Below, piece after piece: positions 26,442-35,685 of a DNA stretch of 64,000 nt. This DNA is from Bacteroidota bacterium. GTDB taxonomy: Bacteria; Bacteroidota; Bacteroidia; Bacteroidales; UBA10428. The notes under the pieces were generated by a model. That model saw nothing but the letters and a program-made list of their open reading frames with translations. It was not told the DNA's origin and made no database searches. Position 1 is the stretch's first letter; each line of letters starts with the position of its first letter. Location of the stretch: contig QKEH01000008.1 in the NCBI GenBank assembly GCA_003252385.1, forward strand, positions 71,967-135,966, written 5' to 3'. The position numbers and the translations under genes were made by a program.

Positions 26442-29237
26442 ATGCCAGATCAAGTGAACAGGAACCTGAATATTCAGGTAAAGGGAGCCCGGGTGCATAA
26501 CTTAAAGAATATCGATGTTGAAATACCCAGAAATACCTTTGTAGTGATCACCGGCCTGTCGGGCTCAGGAAAATCCTCTCTGGCTTTCGATACCATTTAT
26601 GCCGAAGGACAGCGTCGTTATGTTGAAAGTCTTTCGTCCTATGCCCGACAATTCCTGGACAGAATGAATAAACCGGAAGTGGATTATATTAAAGGACTTC
26701 CTCCGGCCATTGCCATTGAACAAAAGGTAAACACACGCAATCCTCGTTCTACGGTTGGCACATCAACCGAAATATACGACTACCTGAAATTGCTGTATGC
26801 CCGCATTGGCAAAACCATTTCACCCGTATCAGGACAGGAAGTTCGTCGCGAAAGTGTCAGCGACGTAGTGGATGCCATCGCCCTTCATAAAGAAGGTAGT
26901 AAAGCCCTTATTCTGGCGCCTTTCCCAAGTTTTCGCAATATCAAATTCGACCAGCTCATTAGCGATTTGAAACATATTGGCATTGGTCGAGTAAAGGTTG
27001 ACGACCAATTGTTAAAAACCGATGACTTAACCGAAAAACTTCTGGATAGCTGTTACCAGCTTTATCTGGTCATTGACCGTATAGTTGTTCAATTCGACGA
27101 AGATTCAATCAGCCGGTTTTCCGATTCGGTACAAGATGCCTATCAACTGGGCAATGGCATTTGCCTGATCGAATTTCTAGGCGAAAAAGACAGCGAAATC
27201 CAAACCTTTTCCAATCGGTTCGAGGCTGATGGCGTTGAATTCGAAGAGCCATCGGTACATATGTTTAGCTTTAACAACCCCATGGGAGCCTGCCCTACCT
27301 GCGAGGGATACGGACAAGTTATTGGCATCGATCCGGATTTGGTAATACCGGACAAAAACCTTTCGGTATACGAAGATGCCATTGTATGCTGGAAAGGCGA
27401 CAAAATGCAGGAATGGAAAAATGAACTGGTGTTCAGTGCCGGGAAGTTCGACTTTCCGATCCACAAGCCGGTTTACCATCTTAGCCGGGAACAGTACGAA
27501 TTACTCTGGACAGGCAACAAACATTTCCAGGGCTTACATAGCTTTTTCAACTACCTTGATAGTAACAAATATAAAATACAGTATCGCGTGATGCTGGCTC
27601 GTTATCGAGGCAAAACCATCTGCCCCGACTGTAAAGGAAAACGGCTTAAAAAGGAAGCAGGGTATGTTCTGGTAGCAGGACACGCCTTACACGAACTCGT
27701 AGATCTCCCGGCAAACCTGCTACTTGAGCTTATAAAAACCTTTCAGCTTAGCCCTTACGAACAACAAATTGCCGGCCGGCTGCTACTCGAAGTGCGCAAT
27801 CGTTTGGAATACCTTTGCGATGTTGGTTTGGGCTACCTAACCTTGAATCGGCTGTCTTCTACCCTTTCCGGTGGCGAATCGCAGCGAATCAATCTGTCAA
27901 CCACCCTGGGAAGTAGCCTGGTAGGATCGTTGTACGTGCTGGACGAACCCAGTATAGGCTTGCATCCGCGTGACACTCATCGACTGATCAAAGTACTCAA
28001 CCGGCTTCGCGACATCGGCAACACCATATTGGTGGTCGAACACGAGGAAGAAATCATACGAGCCAGCGATGAAGTGATCGATATTGGCCCCGAAGCCGGT
28101 CGTCTTGGAGGAGAGGTAATATTTGCGGGTCCATACACCTGGCTCATTTCCCATGGCCAGGGACTTACTGCCGATTACCTCACCGGAAGAGAACAAATCG
28201 CAGTTCCGAAACACCGTCGATCCTGGAACAATTCGATAAAAATTATTGGTGCCCACGAGAACAACCTGAAGAATATCAACGTTACCCTCCCGCTGAACAC
28301 CTTAACCGTGATCACCGGAGTGAGCGGGTCGGGAAAATCGTCCCTTATCCGGAACATCCTGTACCCGGCTCTGTCCAAAATTCTGGGAGGTTATGGCGAG
28401 CGAAGCGGTAAGTACAGTCGCATCGAAGGCGATATACATGCTGTAACTTCAATTGAATTTGTCGATCAGAACCCCATCGGAAAATCATCACGCTCCAACC
28501 CTGTTACCTACATGAAAGCGTACGATGAAATACGGAAACTATGGGCATCACAACCCCTTGCTGTGAGCAATGGTTTTAAACCATCGCATTTCTCTTTTAA
28601 TGTAGAAGGGGGTCGTTGCGAAGAATGCCAGGGCGAAGGCGTTACCAAAGTAGAAATGCAGTTCATGGCCGATGTAATCCTGACATGTGAACATTGCCAC
28701 GGACACCGCTTTAAAGATGCTATACTGGATGTACGCTACCAGAAAAAAAATATCTACGATTTACTGGAAATGACCGTAAATGAAGCTCTTGAATTTTTCT
28801 CTGCCAGCGCAAAAAGTACAGAAAAGAAGATTGTTGAAAAATTACAACCGCTGGCCGATGTAGGCCTGGGGTATATTAAACTGGGCCAATCGTCCAGCAC
28901 ACTCTCGGGTGGCGAAAGCCAACGGGTAAAACTTGCGTCCTTTCTCGCTCTTGAAAAGAGCAGCCCGGTACTCTTTGTATTCGACGAACCCACCACTGGC
29001 CTTCACTTTCATGATATCAGCAAACTGTTAAAATCCTTTAACGCTCTTATCGACATAGGCCATTCCGTGGTAATTATTGAACACAATCAGGAAATTATCA
29101 AATGTGCCGATTGGGTTATAGATCTGGGCCCGGAAGGAGGTGACGATGGTGGAAATTTGGTTTTTGCGGGCACACCCGAAGATTTAATTCATTGCAACGA
29201 ATCCTATACCGCCCGTTTTTTATCCGGCCGCTTATAA
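26442..29237 (+). CDS. uvrA: UvrABC excinuclease subunit A
   Basis: Damage-recognition ATPase of nucleotide excision repair. The 931 residues have the normal layout: first ATPase with '[19 protein letters not shown]', then '[18 protein letters not shown]' and zinc Cys pairs 'CPTCEGYG' and 'CPDCKGKR'. These are followed by signature '[12 protein letters not shown]', a second Walker A '[11 protein letters not shown]', the second zinc module 'CEECQGEG...CEHCHGHRF', and '[18 protein letters not shown]' with Walker B '[16 protein letters not shown]'. It is full length. A single -7 box precedes it and a terminator follows; uvrB and uvrC are not in the window. Confidence 0.97.
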   Translation: MPDQVNRNLNIQVKGARVHNLKNIDVEIPRNTFVVITGLSGSGKSSLAFDTIYAEGQRRYVESLSSYARQFLDRMNKPEVDYIKGLPPAIAIEQKVNTRNPRSTVGTSTEIYDYLKLLYARIGKTISPVSGQEVRRESVSDVVDAIALHKEGSKALILAPFPSFRNIKFDQLISDLKHIGIGRVKVDDQLLKTDDLTEKLLDSCYQLYLVIDRIVVQFDEDSISRFSDSVQDAYQLGNGICLIEFLGEKDSEIQTFSNRFEADGVEFEEPSVHMFSFNNPMGACPTCEGYGQVIGIDPDLVIPDKNLSVYEDAIVCWKGDKMQEWKNELVFSAGKFDFPIHKPVYHLSREQYELLWTGNKHFQGLHSFFNYLDSNKYKIQYRVMLARYRGKTICPDCKGKRLKKEAGYVLVAGHALHELVDLPANLLLELIKTFQLSPYEQQIAGRLLLEVRNRLEYLCDVGLGYLTLNRLSSTLSGGESQRINLSTTLGSSLVGSLYVLDEPSIGLHPRDTHRLIKVLNRLRDIGNTILVVEHEEEIIRASDEVIDIGPEAGRLGGEVIFAGPYTWLISHGQGLTADYLTGREQIAVPKHRRSWNNSIKIIGAHENNLKNINVTLPLNTLTVITGVSGSGKSSLIRNILYPALSKILGGYGERSGKYSRIEGDIHAVTSIEFVDQNPIGKSSRSNPVTYMKAYDEIRKLWASQPLAVSNGFKPSHFSFNVEGGRCEECQGEGVTKVEMQFMADVILTCEHCHGHRFKDAILDVRYQKKNIYDLLEMTVNEALEFFSASAKSTEKKIVEKLQPLADVGLGYIKLGQSSSTLSGGESQRVKLASFLALEKSSPVLFVFDEPTTGLHFHDISKLLKSFNALIDIGHSVVIIEHNQEIIKCADWVIDLGPEGGDDGGNLVFAGTPEDLIHCNESYTARFLSGRL

Positions 29238-29244
29238 GATGACT

Positions 29245-29282
29245 TAAAAAAAGCCGTACATGGAAAGATGTACGGCTTTTTC
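29245..29282. terminator. Bidirectional terminator between uvrA and the DUF4197 gene
   Basis: A 13-14 bp inverted repeat (AAAAAGCCGTACAT, loop GGAAAG, ATGTACGGCTTTTT) between convergent genes. Confidence 0.9.
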
Positions 29283-29298
29283 AACTGTATATTTCAAT

Positions 29299-30144
29299 CT
29301 ATTCAAACTGTTCCTTTATATAGCCAAATACTTTCTGAATGATATCTACTGCCCATTCATATGGATTTCGGCGTATCTTTTTTTCTTCTTCGCCCACTTT
29401 AAAGAACAAACCATTCAACGCTTTTTGAGTTGAAAAAACTCCCAGGTCGGTCTCAATGGCATTGGGCATGTTTACCGAGTTGCCAGTAAGGGCTAAACTG
29501 GTCAACGCTACTTGTACCACCGAACTATTCAGTGTAGTATTGTATGCCGATGTAAGCGTATTCCAGGCATCCACCGCAGAGAATCCCAGCCCTAAATCCT
29601 GGCCGAGGGCGGTATTGATATAGGGTGCAAATTTACTGGTTAAGGTATCGTAGGTTTCATTTCTCAGGTAGGAGGTAGCCGCTGTCGAATCGAAATTGTC
29701 GGCCTTATCCGCATTTCCCGGTACTTTTCCGTTAAGTATGTCCCATCCTTCGGTAATACTAAGACTGGTAATGGCATTGCCAAAAACAGGTCCGGCTTCG
29801 GTTGCTGCAGTCTCAGCTGCCCGGTTAACCGATTTAACCACATTCTCAAACTTCTCATCGAGATGAAAAAGTGATGCCAAAGTACTATTGCTGTTGATCA
29901 ACTGACGCACCTGTTCTGCTTCCTGTGGCAGAGGAATTTTAACGAAATTTACATCGCCATGATAGTAGCCATTGATCAGATGCAATTCCGACACCGCTGA
30001 ATCGACTCCGATTTCAAGTGCCTTTTTCAGGCCTTCAATCACCTCCGCCTCACTAAGAGCAGGATTATCAACTACGGGATCTAGTTTGTCGCAGGACGTA
30101 AAAATTACAGCCAGCAGAGTAATTCCAATGAGTAGCTTTTTCAT
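29299..30144 (-). CDS. DUF4197 lipoprotein
   Basis: A 281-residue protein with a lipobox ('LAVIFTSC', Cys19). It carries the DUF4197 pattern 'EVIEGLKKALEIGVDSAV', 'GYYHGDVNFVKIPLP', 'NRAAETAATEAGPVF' and 'TDLGVFSTQKALNGLFFKV' ending 'RRNPYEWAVDIIQKVFGYI'. DUF4197 proteins are widespread exported helical proteins with no established function. A terminator separates it from the upstream four-Cys gene, so it is probably its own unit. Confidence 0.9.
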   Translation of the reverse strand: MKKLLIGITLLAVIFTSCDKLDPVVDNPALSEAEVIEGLKKALEIGVDSAVSELHLINGYYHGDVNFVKIPLPQEAEQVRQLINSNSTLASLFHLDEKFENVVKSVNRAAETAATEAGPVFGNAITSLSITEGWDILNGKVPGNADKADNFDSTAATSYLRNETYDTLTSKFAPYINTALGQDLGLGFSAVDAWNTLTSAYNTTLNSSVVQVALTSLALTGNSVNMPNAIETDLGVFSTQKALNGLFFKVGEEEKKIRRNPYEWAVDIIQKVFGYIKEQFE

Positions 30145-30206
30145 ATCATAAATTTCTAATTCGCCACTTAACTAACGAAAACAGTGCCAAATAGATTCAA
30201 AAACAG

Positions 30207-30233
30207 AAAAAAAAACCCGCTCGTTGAGCGGGT
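30207..30233 (-). terminator. Intrinsic terminator of the second lipoprotein/four-Cys unit
   Basis: Read on the minus strand: ACCCGCTC - AAC - GAGCGGGT followed by a run of T. It begins 5 nt after the end of the 30239-30685 gene. Confidence 0.85.
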
Positions 30234-30238
30234 ATATT

Positions 30239-30685
30239 TTATTTGGTGGTATCCTTAAACCCAAACATAATGGCAACGCAGCCGCTTATCGGATATTCCG
30301 ATTGCGTATTGCTCGTTGGCACACGAACCATAATTTTAAGTTGCTGACTGGCTTCAACTTCAAAGTCCCAAACCCGTTCAAGCGAATGTTGGGTATTATC
30401 GTAAAGCACGTTCTTATAAGCATCAATAACCTTAAACTCTATATCAGGTAAGGCATCTGAGCCACAAACTACCAGTCTGTAGCTCTGTCCCGAATAGAAA
30501 GTTTTATACAATTCAGCTTCTTCCCCTTCGGTAAGTATGGCCGCATGATAGTTTCCATCGTGGATATAGGGTATTAGTTCCAATTTACATATTTTCTTTG
30601 CAAACCCTTTACATTGTGCAGATGCATCCAGGTTAACAAGTGCTAATACGAATATCAGGGCGATCAGATGGTACGTTCTTCTCAT
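30239..30685 (-). CDS. Small secreted four-Cys protein, copy B
   Basis: 148 residues with a signal peptide ('HLIALIFVLALVNLDASAQ'). Cysteines at 25, 33, 74 and 136 align with 25, 33, 74 and 137 of the copy at 10511-10963. Shared text includes 'VVC....LPDIEFKVID' against 'AVC....FGDIRLRILE' and 'VLYDN' against 'VIYDN'; overall identity is low. It lies 12 nt after its lipoprotein partner, the same order as in the first cassette. A disulfide-stabilised exported beta domain is likely; role unknown. Confidence 0.78.
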   Translation of the reverse strand: MRRTYHLIALIFVLALVNLDASAQCKGFAKKICKLELIPYIHDGNYHAAILTEGEEAELYKTFYSGQSYRLVVCGSDALPDIEFKVIDAYKNVLYDNTQHSLERVWDFEVEASQQLKIMVRVPTSNTQSEYPISGCVAIMFGFKDTTK

Positions 30686-30697
30686 GATATGATTTAT

Positions 30698-31633
30698 TTA
30701 TTGTATAAAACTGGTTCTGAGTTGGTCCACCACGTTCTGAATTTCACGAAAATCTTCAGGAGTAACGGTTACGGTGGTTTTGGATTTTATGGTGGTTACA
30801 CCTCCGGCTTCGCCGGCCACCGACTGTGATTCGGTAGTTTCAACGACTACCTTATCGAAACTTTTCTTGAGTTGCTGTAGTTGGGCTATCATCTCAACAA
30901 TATCTTCATTTGTTTCGCCGGTAGCCTTTTGTTTATTGTCTTCCAGCATGCGTTGAACAATATTGAAAGATAACTTTTGTTCCAAAATACGGTCGACCAG
31001 TTTATTATTTTTAATATCGGAAGTTCCTACCAGCTTAGTGGCCAGATACAGACCTTCAATCCAACCGCCAACCAATACAATGGCGGCTACATCCTGCCGT
31101 TCGTTTTCTTTAAGGTAAGAACTGGAATTCAGGAATGTTTCGGATATAATATCCATCACCACATCGCGTTTCTGCAGGTTGCTCTCTAAACGCTCCATGG
31201 TCTGGTTATCAATGGCATCGCTTATATCCAAGCCTTCGGCCATGGTTCGGGCGGCTGTCATGTAGTTAATGGAAGCCTGGGTTTGATCGAACAAACTGGC
31301 AAAACTCAGGTCGGTTGTATAAATCCCTAAATTGAGTGCCATGGCCTTATTGGTGGTGTATTGACTTACATGATCCAACGAGTTTAAAAGTTCTTCGTCG
31401 TATTCCGCTCCGGCCGATTTTATAAGCATGGCTGTTTCCAGCGGAGAAGGCAGTGAATAAAATATCTTTTTCGCCTTATCTATATCATCAAAAATATCAT
31501 CTTCGGTTACAAAATCCGAAATGGCAACATCCTGATTCGATTTTTGAGTACCGCCTTTACAGCTGAAAGCTGTAACGACAACAAGAAGCCCCAGAATAAG
31601 ATGGCTCGCAACAGTTACATTTCTTTTGGTCAT
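30698..31633 (-). CDS. Lipoprotein of the 'ALNLGIYTTDL' family, copy B
   Basis: 311-residue lipoprotein (lipobox 'AFSC', Cys25) homologous to the one at 10971-11882. Both have 'PSP.E', '(D/E)ELL', 'ALNLG(V/I)YT(A/T)DL' (99-109 here), a hydrophobic helix ('IVLVGGWIEGLYLATKLV') and a tail ending in a Thr/Lys-rich strand and a helix. The minus-strand upstream region offers a promoter: TTTTG (31710-31714), 18 nt, then TAATTTTA (31684-31691), one mismatch from the -7 consensus. Followed at once by the four-Cys gene and a terminator, this makes a two-gene transcription unit. Function unknown. Confidence 0.82.
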   Translation of the reverse strand: MTKRNVTVASHLILGLLVVVTAFSCKGGTQKSNQDVAISDFVTEDDIFDDIDKAKKIFYSLPSPLETAMLIKSAGAEYDEELLNSLDHVSQYTTNKAMALNLGIYTTDLSFASLFDQTQASINYMTAARTMAEGLDISDAIDNQTMERLESNLQKRDVVMDIISETFLNSSSYLKENERQDVAAIVLVGGWIEGLYLATKLVGTSDIKNNKLVDRILEQKLSFNIVQRMLEDNKQKATGETNEDIVEMIAQLQQLKKSFDKVVVETTESQSVAGEAGGVTTIKSKTTVTVTPEDFREIQNVVDQLRTSFIQ

Positions 31634-31750
31634 TGGTCGACGTTTTTAGGTTTGAATTTTCTTCAAACTCCTTATGTTCGTAGTAAAATTAGTATTTTTT
31701 TTTGATTTACAAAATTGCACAATTGAGGACTTTTCCTGCTTTTCAACAAA

Positions 31751-32632
31751 TTAATAATTCAAAATTTTATCGGTAAGCAATGGCTGATATTTGGGATCCA
31801 AACGATCGGTCCACCCAATCAGATATTTAGTGTACTCTCCGATCTCCAGCTCTGCAATCTTTCGACCATATACATCCTGCATAATATCGTTGGGGAAAAA
31901 TACGCCAGCCAGGTTCACTTTTTTTACATTTCGCCGATATACCGACTCGGAAAGGTCGGCAGCTCCAAACAGACTGAGAATGTTTTTGGCAATTACCGAT
32001 GGATACTTGTAACTCACAATACTGAATTCAATATCTTCCGTATCCATTGTATTCAGTGAAAGGGAAATATCCTGACGATAATAGTTATTCACCATGTAGA
32101 GCAGGGCAACGCTTTCAACTGATTTTTCGTCGCGAAGGTGAGCCACCAGGCGTTCCTTGTTCTTTGGATTTTTTATCTCCGGTATTCCGTCTTTCTCAAC
32201 AATATCGACTTCGGATCCCACCTTCTTGGCAATATTGTCAGCCCAGCGGTTCACTTCTTCAAGTCCTTTATGTAAATTAGGTGTCGTTACCGATTTCACC
32301 ACAGTTTCAAAAGGTAAATTTTTTCGAACGGTGGTATATTCCTTCCCAATAAAGTAGTCGGATACTATATTAAGGGGTATGTTTTCTGCTTGAGCCTGCT
32401 GTTCAATCCATCGAATGGCCATTTCCATGGAATCAATAGTCGACTGAATATCAAATTCAGTCCAGGGAGCTGTAATTTTGTCGTCCACAAAAATAAAATA
32501 GACCAGCACCTCGTTGCGCAAATCCTTGCACACATTGATATTCATACCGTCGCGATAATCGATCCGATTATAGCTAAAGCTGGAACATACCACTCCGAGA
32601 ATAAGTAACGACAGCTTTATGGGACATTTCAT
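31751..32632 (-). CDS. Exported protein of unknown function
   Basis: 293 residues with a probable signal peptide ('IKLSLLILGVVCSSFS'). The sequence looks like a globular mixed alpha/beta domain: 'RNEVLVYFIFVDDKITAPW', 'SMEMAIRWIEQQAQAENIP', 'VALLYMVNNYYRQDISLSL' and 'KNILSLFGAADLSESVYRR'. 'FIFVDDK' early and an Asp/Glu-rich surface suggest no known enzyme to me. It stands between nth and the lipoprotein B gene on the same strand, 117 nt from the latter with a promoter-like box in between, so a link is possible but not shown. Confidence 0.7.
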   Translation of the reverse strand: MKCPIKLSLLILGVVCSSFSYNRIDYRDGMNINVCKDLRNEVLVYFIFVDDKITAPWTEFDIQSTIDSMEMAIRWIEQQAQAENIPLNIVSDYFIGKEYTTVRKNLPFETVVKSVTTPNLHKGLEEVNRWADNIAKKVGSEVDIVEKDGIPEIKNPKNKERLVAHLRDEKSVESVALLYMVNNYYRQDISLSLNTMDTEDIEFSIVSYKYPSVIAKNILSLFGAADLSESVYRRNVKKVNLAGVFFPNDIMQDVYGRKIAELEIGEYTKYLIGWTDRLDPKYQPLLTDKILNY

Positions 32633-32719
32633 TGACGAAGGATTGAGAAGATTTACAACAAAACAAAATTAAAAAACCCTCTATTTTAAATATACGGATT
32701 TGTAACGAATAATTAACAT

Positions 32720-33364
32720 TTAGGTTGACCTGGATTTCAAAAAATGCCTGCAAAAGGTAGTTAACCCACAATTCTCGCATTCGGGCCGGCGAGCTTTGCA
32801 TACGTAACGCCCGTGAAGTATCAGCCAGTGATGGGCTATGGGACGAAGTTCTTCGGGAATAAACGCAATAAGCTGCTGCTCGGTTTGTAAGGGGGTTTTT
32901 GCTCCGGTGGTAAGTCCAATGCGGGCAGCTACCCGAAACACATGCGTATCTACTGCAATATAGGGCATGTTATAGATGACCGAGGCAATCACATTGGCGG
33001 TTTTTCGACCCACACCGGGTATCTTTTGCAGATCGTTATGATCAGCCGGAATTTGACCCTTAAAACATTCGACAACCATGCGAGCCATACCTGCCAGGTG
33101 TTTTGCTTTATTATTGGGATAAGAACAACTTTTAATGTACCCGAGCACTTCTTCGGCGGAAGCAGTGGCCATATCCTGAACCGTAGGAAATGCACGGAAT
33201 AAAGCCGGAGTAATTTGATTGACTCTCTTATCGGTACATTGTGCCGACAGAATAACGGCCACTAAAAGTTCGTAGGGCGATGAATACTCCAATTCGGTTT
33301 CGGCAACAGGACGTGTTTGTTGGAAATATTCAATAAACAGTCGATAGCGTTCTTTCTGGGTCAT
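32720..33364 (-). CDS. nth: Endonuclease III (base-excision DNA glycosylase/AP lyase)
   Basis: Removes oxidised pyrimidines and cuts the abasic site. 214 residues with the helix-hairpin-helix 'LQKIPGVGRKTANVI' containing the catalytic Lys, the catalytic Asp in 'YIAVDTHVFRVA', and the four-cysteine iron-sulfur loop C-x6-C-x2-C-x5-C ('CKARRPECENCGLTTFC') near the C-terminus. Full length. Divergent from the ABC-F gene. Confidence 0.96.
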   Translation of the reverse strand: MTQKERYRLFIEYFQQTRPVAETELEYSSPYELLVAVILSAQCTDKRVNQITPALFRAFPTVQDMATASAEEVLGYIKSCSYPNNKAKHLAGMARMVVECFKGQIPADHNDLQKIPGVGRKTANVIASVIYNMPYIAVDTHVFRVAARIGLTTGAKTPLQTEQQLIAFIPEELRPIAHHWLILHGRYVCKARRPECENCGLTTFCRHFLKSRST

Positions 33365-33411
33365 ATTCCTAAGGAAACACGAAAATATATTTTTAGTTAA
33401 AACCAGAAGTG

Positions 33412-33419
33412 TAATTTTG
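33412..33419 (+). promoter_or_regulatory. -7 box for the ABC-F gene
   Basis: TAATTTTG followed by C matches TAnnTTTG, leaving a leader of roughly 85 nt before the ATG at 33510. Confidence 0.45.
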
Positions 33420-33509
33420 CGGAAAAGTAGCTTATAGCTCCCTGCATAAAGAATCAGACTTCAGAATGCAAGCTCTGGCGCAATGCAGTAACAGAACAGA
33501 ACCACAATA

Positions 33510-35387
33510 ATGGCAACAGCAATCCAGATTGAAAACCTAAGTAAATACATTGGTGATCTAGTGCTCTTTGAGAAGGTCAACCTCACACTAAACCAGGGGG
33601 AGAAAGCCGCCCTGATCGGGTTAAACGGCGCCGGTAAAACAACCCTGCTTAATCTCATTAACGGAGGCGATGCCTACGATTCCGGAAGTATCAGCATGGA
33701 TCCAACGGTTAAAATGGCCTATCTGCCACAAGATCCGATTTTGGATCCGGAACAAACCGTAATGGATGTTCTGTTTAACAGCGAAAACGAATTACTGGGA
33801 CATATTCGGGATTACGAGGAAGCCTTACTTACGGGCGATGTTAAGCGAATTGAGCAGACCGGAGGAGAAATGGACCGGCTCAAACTCTGGGATTTCGACA
33901 CCCGCATTAAGCAAATGCTCACCCAACTGGAAATTACTGATTTCCACCAACCCATTGCATCCCTGTCCGGTGGCCAAAAGAAACGTATTGCCCTGGCCGG
34001 CACCTTGCTTAACGACCCCGATCTGCTGATCCTGGATGAGCCTACTAACCACCTCGACCTAGTTATTATTGAATGGATTGAAAACTACATTCAGCGCTCC
34101 AACATGAGTTTACTCATGGTGACCCACGATCGTTTTTTCCTCGATCGCATTTGCAATACCATTTTTGAAATTGACCGAAAACAGGTATTCAAGTACCATG
34201 GGAACTATTCGGACTTTGTGGAACAACGGGCCCAACGTATTGAATTGGAGCGCCTCGAGGTGGAAAAAGCACAGAATCAACTTCGCAAAGAAGAGGAATG
34301 GATGCGGCGCATGCCTAAAGCCCGCGGCACCAAAGCCAAATACCGTATCGACAACTATTACAGCCTGAAGGAAAAAGCGTCCAAAACCCGTAACGATAAG
34401 AACATTAAACTGAATGTTCAGGAATCGCGAATGGGATCGAAGATACTGGTAGCCAAAAACCTGAACTTTGCCTGGGGCGACAGATACTATGTCAAAGACT
34501 TTAACTACATATTTACCCGTTTCGAGAAAGTGGGAATTATTGGCAGCAATGGAACCGGAAAATCCACCTTCCTGCAACTACTTACCCAAAACCTGACACC
34601 CGAAAGCGGAACCATTGAAACCGGCGAAACCATCAAATTTGGTTATTATCGTCAGGATGGTTTAAAGTTCGATGAAAATATGCGGGTGCTTGACGCCGTT
34701 ACCGAAATTGCCGAAACGGTTGTTTTAGGGAACAATGTGCGTATTACTGCCTCGCAATTCCTAACCTATTTCCTTTTTCCGCATGCCCGCCAAAACGATT
34801 ATATTTACAAACTGAGCGGAGGCGAGAAACGCAGACTTTACCTGTGTCAGGTATTAATGCAAAACCCCAACTTCCTGATACTGGACGAACCCACTAACGA
34901 TTTGGACATCGCCTCCTTACAGGTTTTGGAAGAATACCTGGCAGCTTTTAGCGGCTGCGTACTGGTGGTATCGCACGACCGTTTTTTTATGGATAATGTA
35001 GTCGATCATCTTTTTGTCTTTAGCGGTAACGGAGCCATAAAGGACTTCCCCGGCAACTATTCGGCTTACTTTGAGTGGAAGAAAAAACAGGAAGCAGAAA
35101 TCAGAACTGGAGAAAAAGCAAAGTTAAAAACGGAGGAGCCGGTAAAAAAAGCTGCCGAAGCAGACTCCAGACCTAAAAAACTGACCTTCAACGAAAAACG
35201 GGAATTGGAACAGTTAGAGTTGGATATGGAACAACTCGAAATTGAAAAAAACGAAGTGGAGCAATTACTTAGCTCAGGCACCCTTAATGCCGGAGAACTT
35301 ACCGAGAAATCGCAACGTTTAGGAACCCTGATTGGGAAACTGGATACTATGACCGATCGCTGGCTGGAACTATCGGAACGCCAATAA
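33510..35387 (+). CDS. ABC-F family ATPase (Uup-like)
   Basis: 625 residues with two ATPase modules and no membrane segment. Module 1 has Walker A 'GLNGAGKTTLL', signature 'LSGGQKKRIALAG' and Walker B 'LLILDEPTNHLD'; module 2 has 'GSNGTGKSTFL', 'LSGGEKRRLYL' and 'FLILDEPTNDLD'. Between them is the charged ABC-F linker ('RKEEEWMRRMPKARGTKAK'). The C-terminal extension is a coiled coil ('LEQLELDMEQLEIEKNEVE'), as in Uup. ABC-F proteins act on ribosomes or, for Uup, on branched DNA. The C-terminal coil favours Uup, but the class cannot be settled by eye. Confidence 0.93.
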   Translation: MATAIQIENLSKYIGDLVLFEKVNLTLNQGEKAALIGLNGAGKTTLLNLINGGDAYDSGSISMDPTVKMAYLPQDPILDPEQTVMDVLFNSENELLGHIRDYEEALLTGDVKRIEQTGGEMDRLKLWDFDTRIKQMLTQLEITDFHQPIASLSGGQKKRIALAGTLLNDPDLLILDEPTNHLDLVIIEWIENYIQRSNMSLLMVTHDRFFLDRICNTIFEIDRKQVFKYHGNYSDFVEQRAQRIELERLEVEKAQNQLRKEEEWMRRMPKARGTKAKYRIDNYYSLKEKASKTRNDKNIKLNVQESRMGSKILVAKNLNFAWGDRYYVKDFNYIFTRFEKVGIIGSNGTGKSTFLQLLTQNLTPESGTIETGETIKFGYYRQDGLKFDENMRVLDAVTEIAETVVLGNNVRITASQFLTYFLFPHARQNDYIYKLSGGEKRRLYLCQVLMQNPNFLILDEPTNDLDIASLQVLEEYLAAFSGCVLVVSHDRFFMDNVVDHLFVFSGNGAIKDFPGNYSAYFEWKKKQEAEIRTGEKAKLKTEEPVKKAAEADSRPKKLTFNEKRELEQLELDMEQLEIEKNEVEQLLSSGTLNAGELTEKSQRLGTLIGKLDTMTDRWLELSERQ

Positions 35388-35430
35388 ATGTTTTATTTGT
35401 TGTAACCCCGTTCTGTTTTAAAAGAATTGC

Positions 35431-35438
35431 TATATTTG
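35431..35438 (+). promoter_or_regulatory. -7 box of the aromatic amino-acid operon leader
   Basis: TATATTTG followed by CAGC matches TAnnTTTG exactly. Transcription would begin near 35445, about a dozen nt before the leader peptide ATG. No well-spaced -33 element was identified. Confidence 0.65.
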
Positions 35439-35456
35439 CAGCTATTAAACAGAACG

Positions 35457-35516
35457 ATGAACAGCATTACCTATACTTTTAGCTACTTTTACTTTTACTT
35501 TTTCGGAAAAGAATAA
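35457..35516 (+). CDS. Phe/Tyr-rich attenuator leader peptide
   Basis: A 19-codon frame, MNSITYTFSYFYFYFFGKE, then TAA. Nine of the eleven residues 6-16 are aromatic (Tyr 6, 10, 12, 14; Phe 8, 11, 13, 15, 16). It lies between a -7 box and a strong terminator directly upstream of the Phe/Tyr biosynthesis operon. By the logic of the trp and phe leaders, low charged tRNA-Phe or tRNA-Tyr would stall the ribosome at 35472-35504 and leave the antiterminator segment just after the stop codon free. The mixed Tyr and Phe codons fit an operon that makes both amino acids. The peptide itself needs no function. Confidence 0.88.
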   Translation: MNSITYTFSYFYFYFFGKE

Positions 35517-35517
35517 A

Positions 35518-35555
35518 GGGGCTGTTGGTATGGTCAGAATATACATGAAAGTCCC
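35518..35555 (+). promoter_or_regulatory. Predicted antiterminator pairing of the phe/tyr attenuator
   Basis: GGGGCT (35518-35523), beginning 2 nt after the leader stop codon, can pair with AGTCCC (35550-35555; six pairs, one G-U). The second half is part of the terminator's left arm, so the two structures exclude each other. A ribosome on the stop codon would cover the first half and let the terminator form. Found by eye; no folding energy was computed. Confidence 0.6.
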
Positions 35556-35578
35556 GAGCATTTCGGGACTTTTTTTTT
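35548..35578 (+). terminator. Attenuator terminator upstream of pheA
   Basis: AAAGTCCCGA, loop GCATT, TCGGGACTTT, then a long T-run: a perfect 10-bp stem 31 nt after the leader stop codon and about 107 nt before pheA. Confidence 0.92.
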
Positions 35579-35685
35579 GCCTCCATCGAACAACAACCCC
35601 AAGGTGTTACCCTTGGCAGCCTGCAACCCGGTTCAGGCCGCTCCAACAACAACACCGGACATATTTACTTGTAAATGAATAACCC

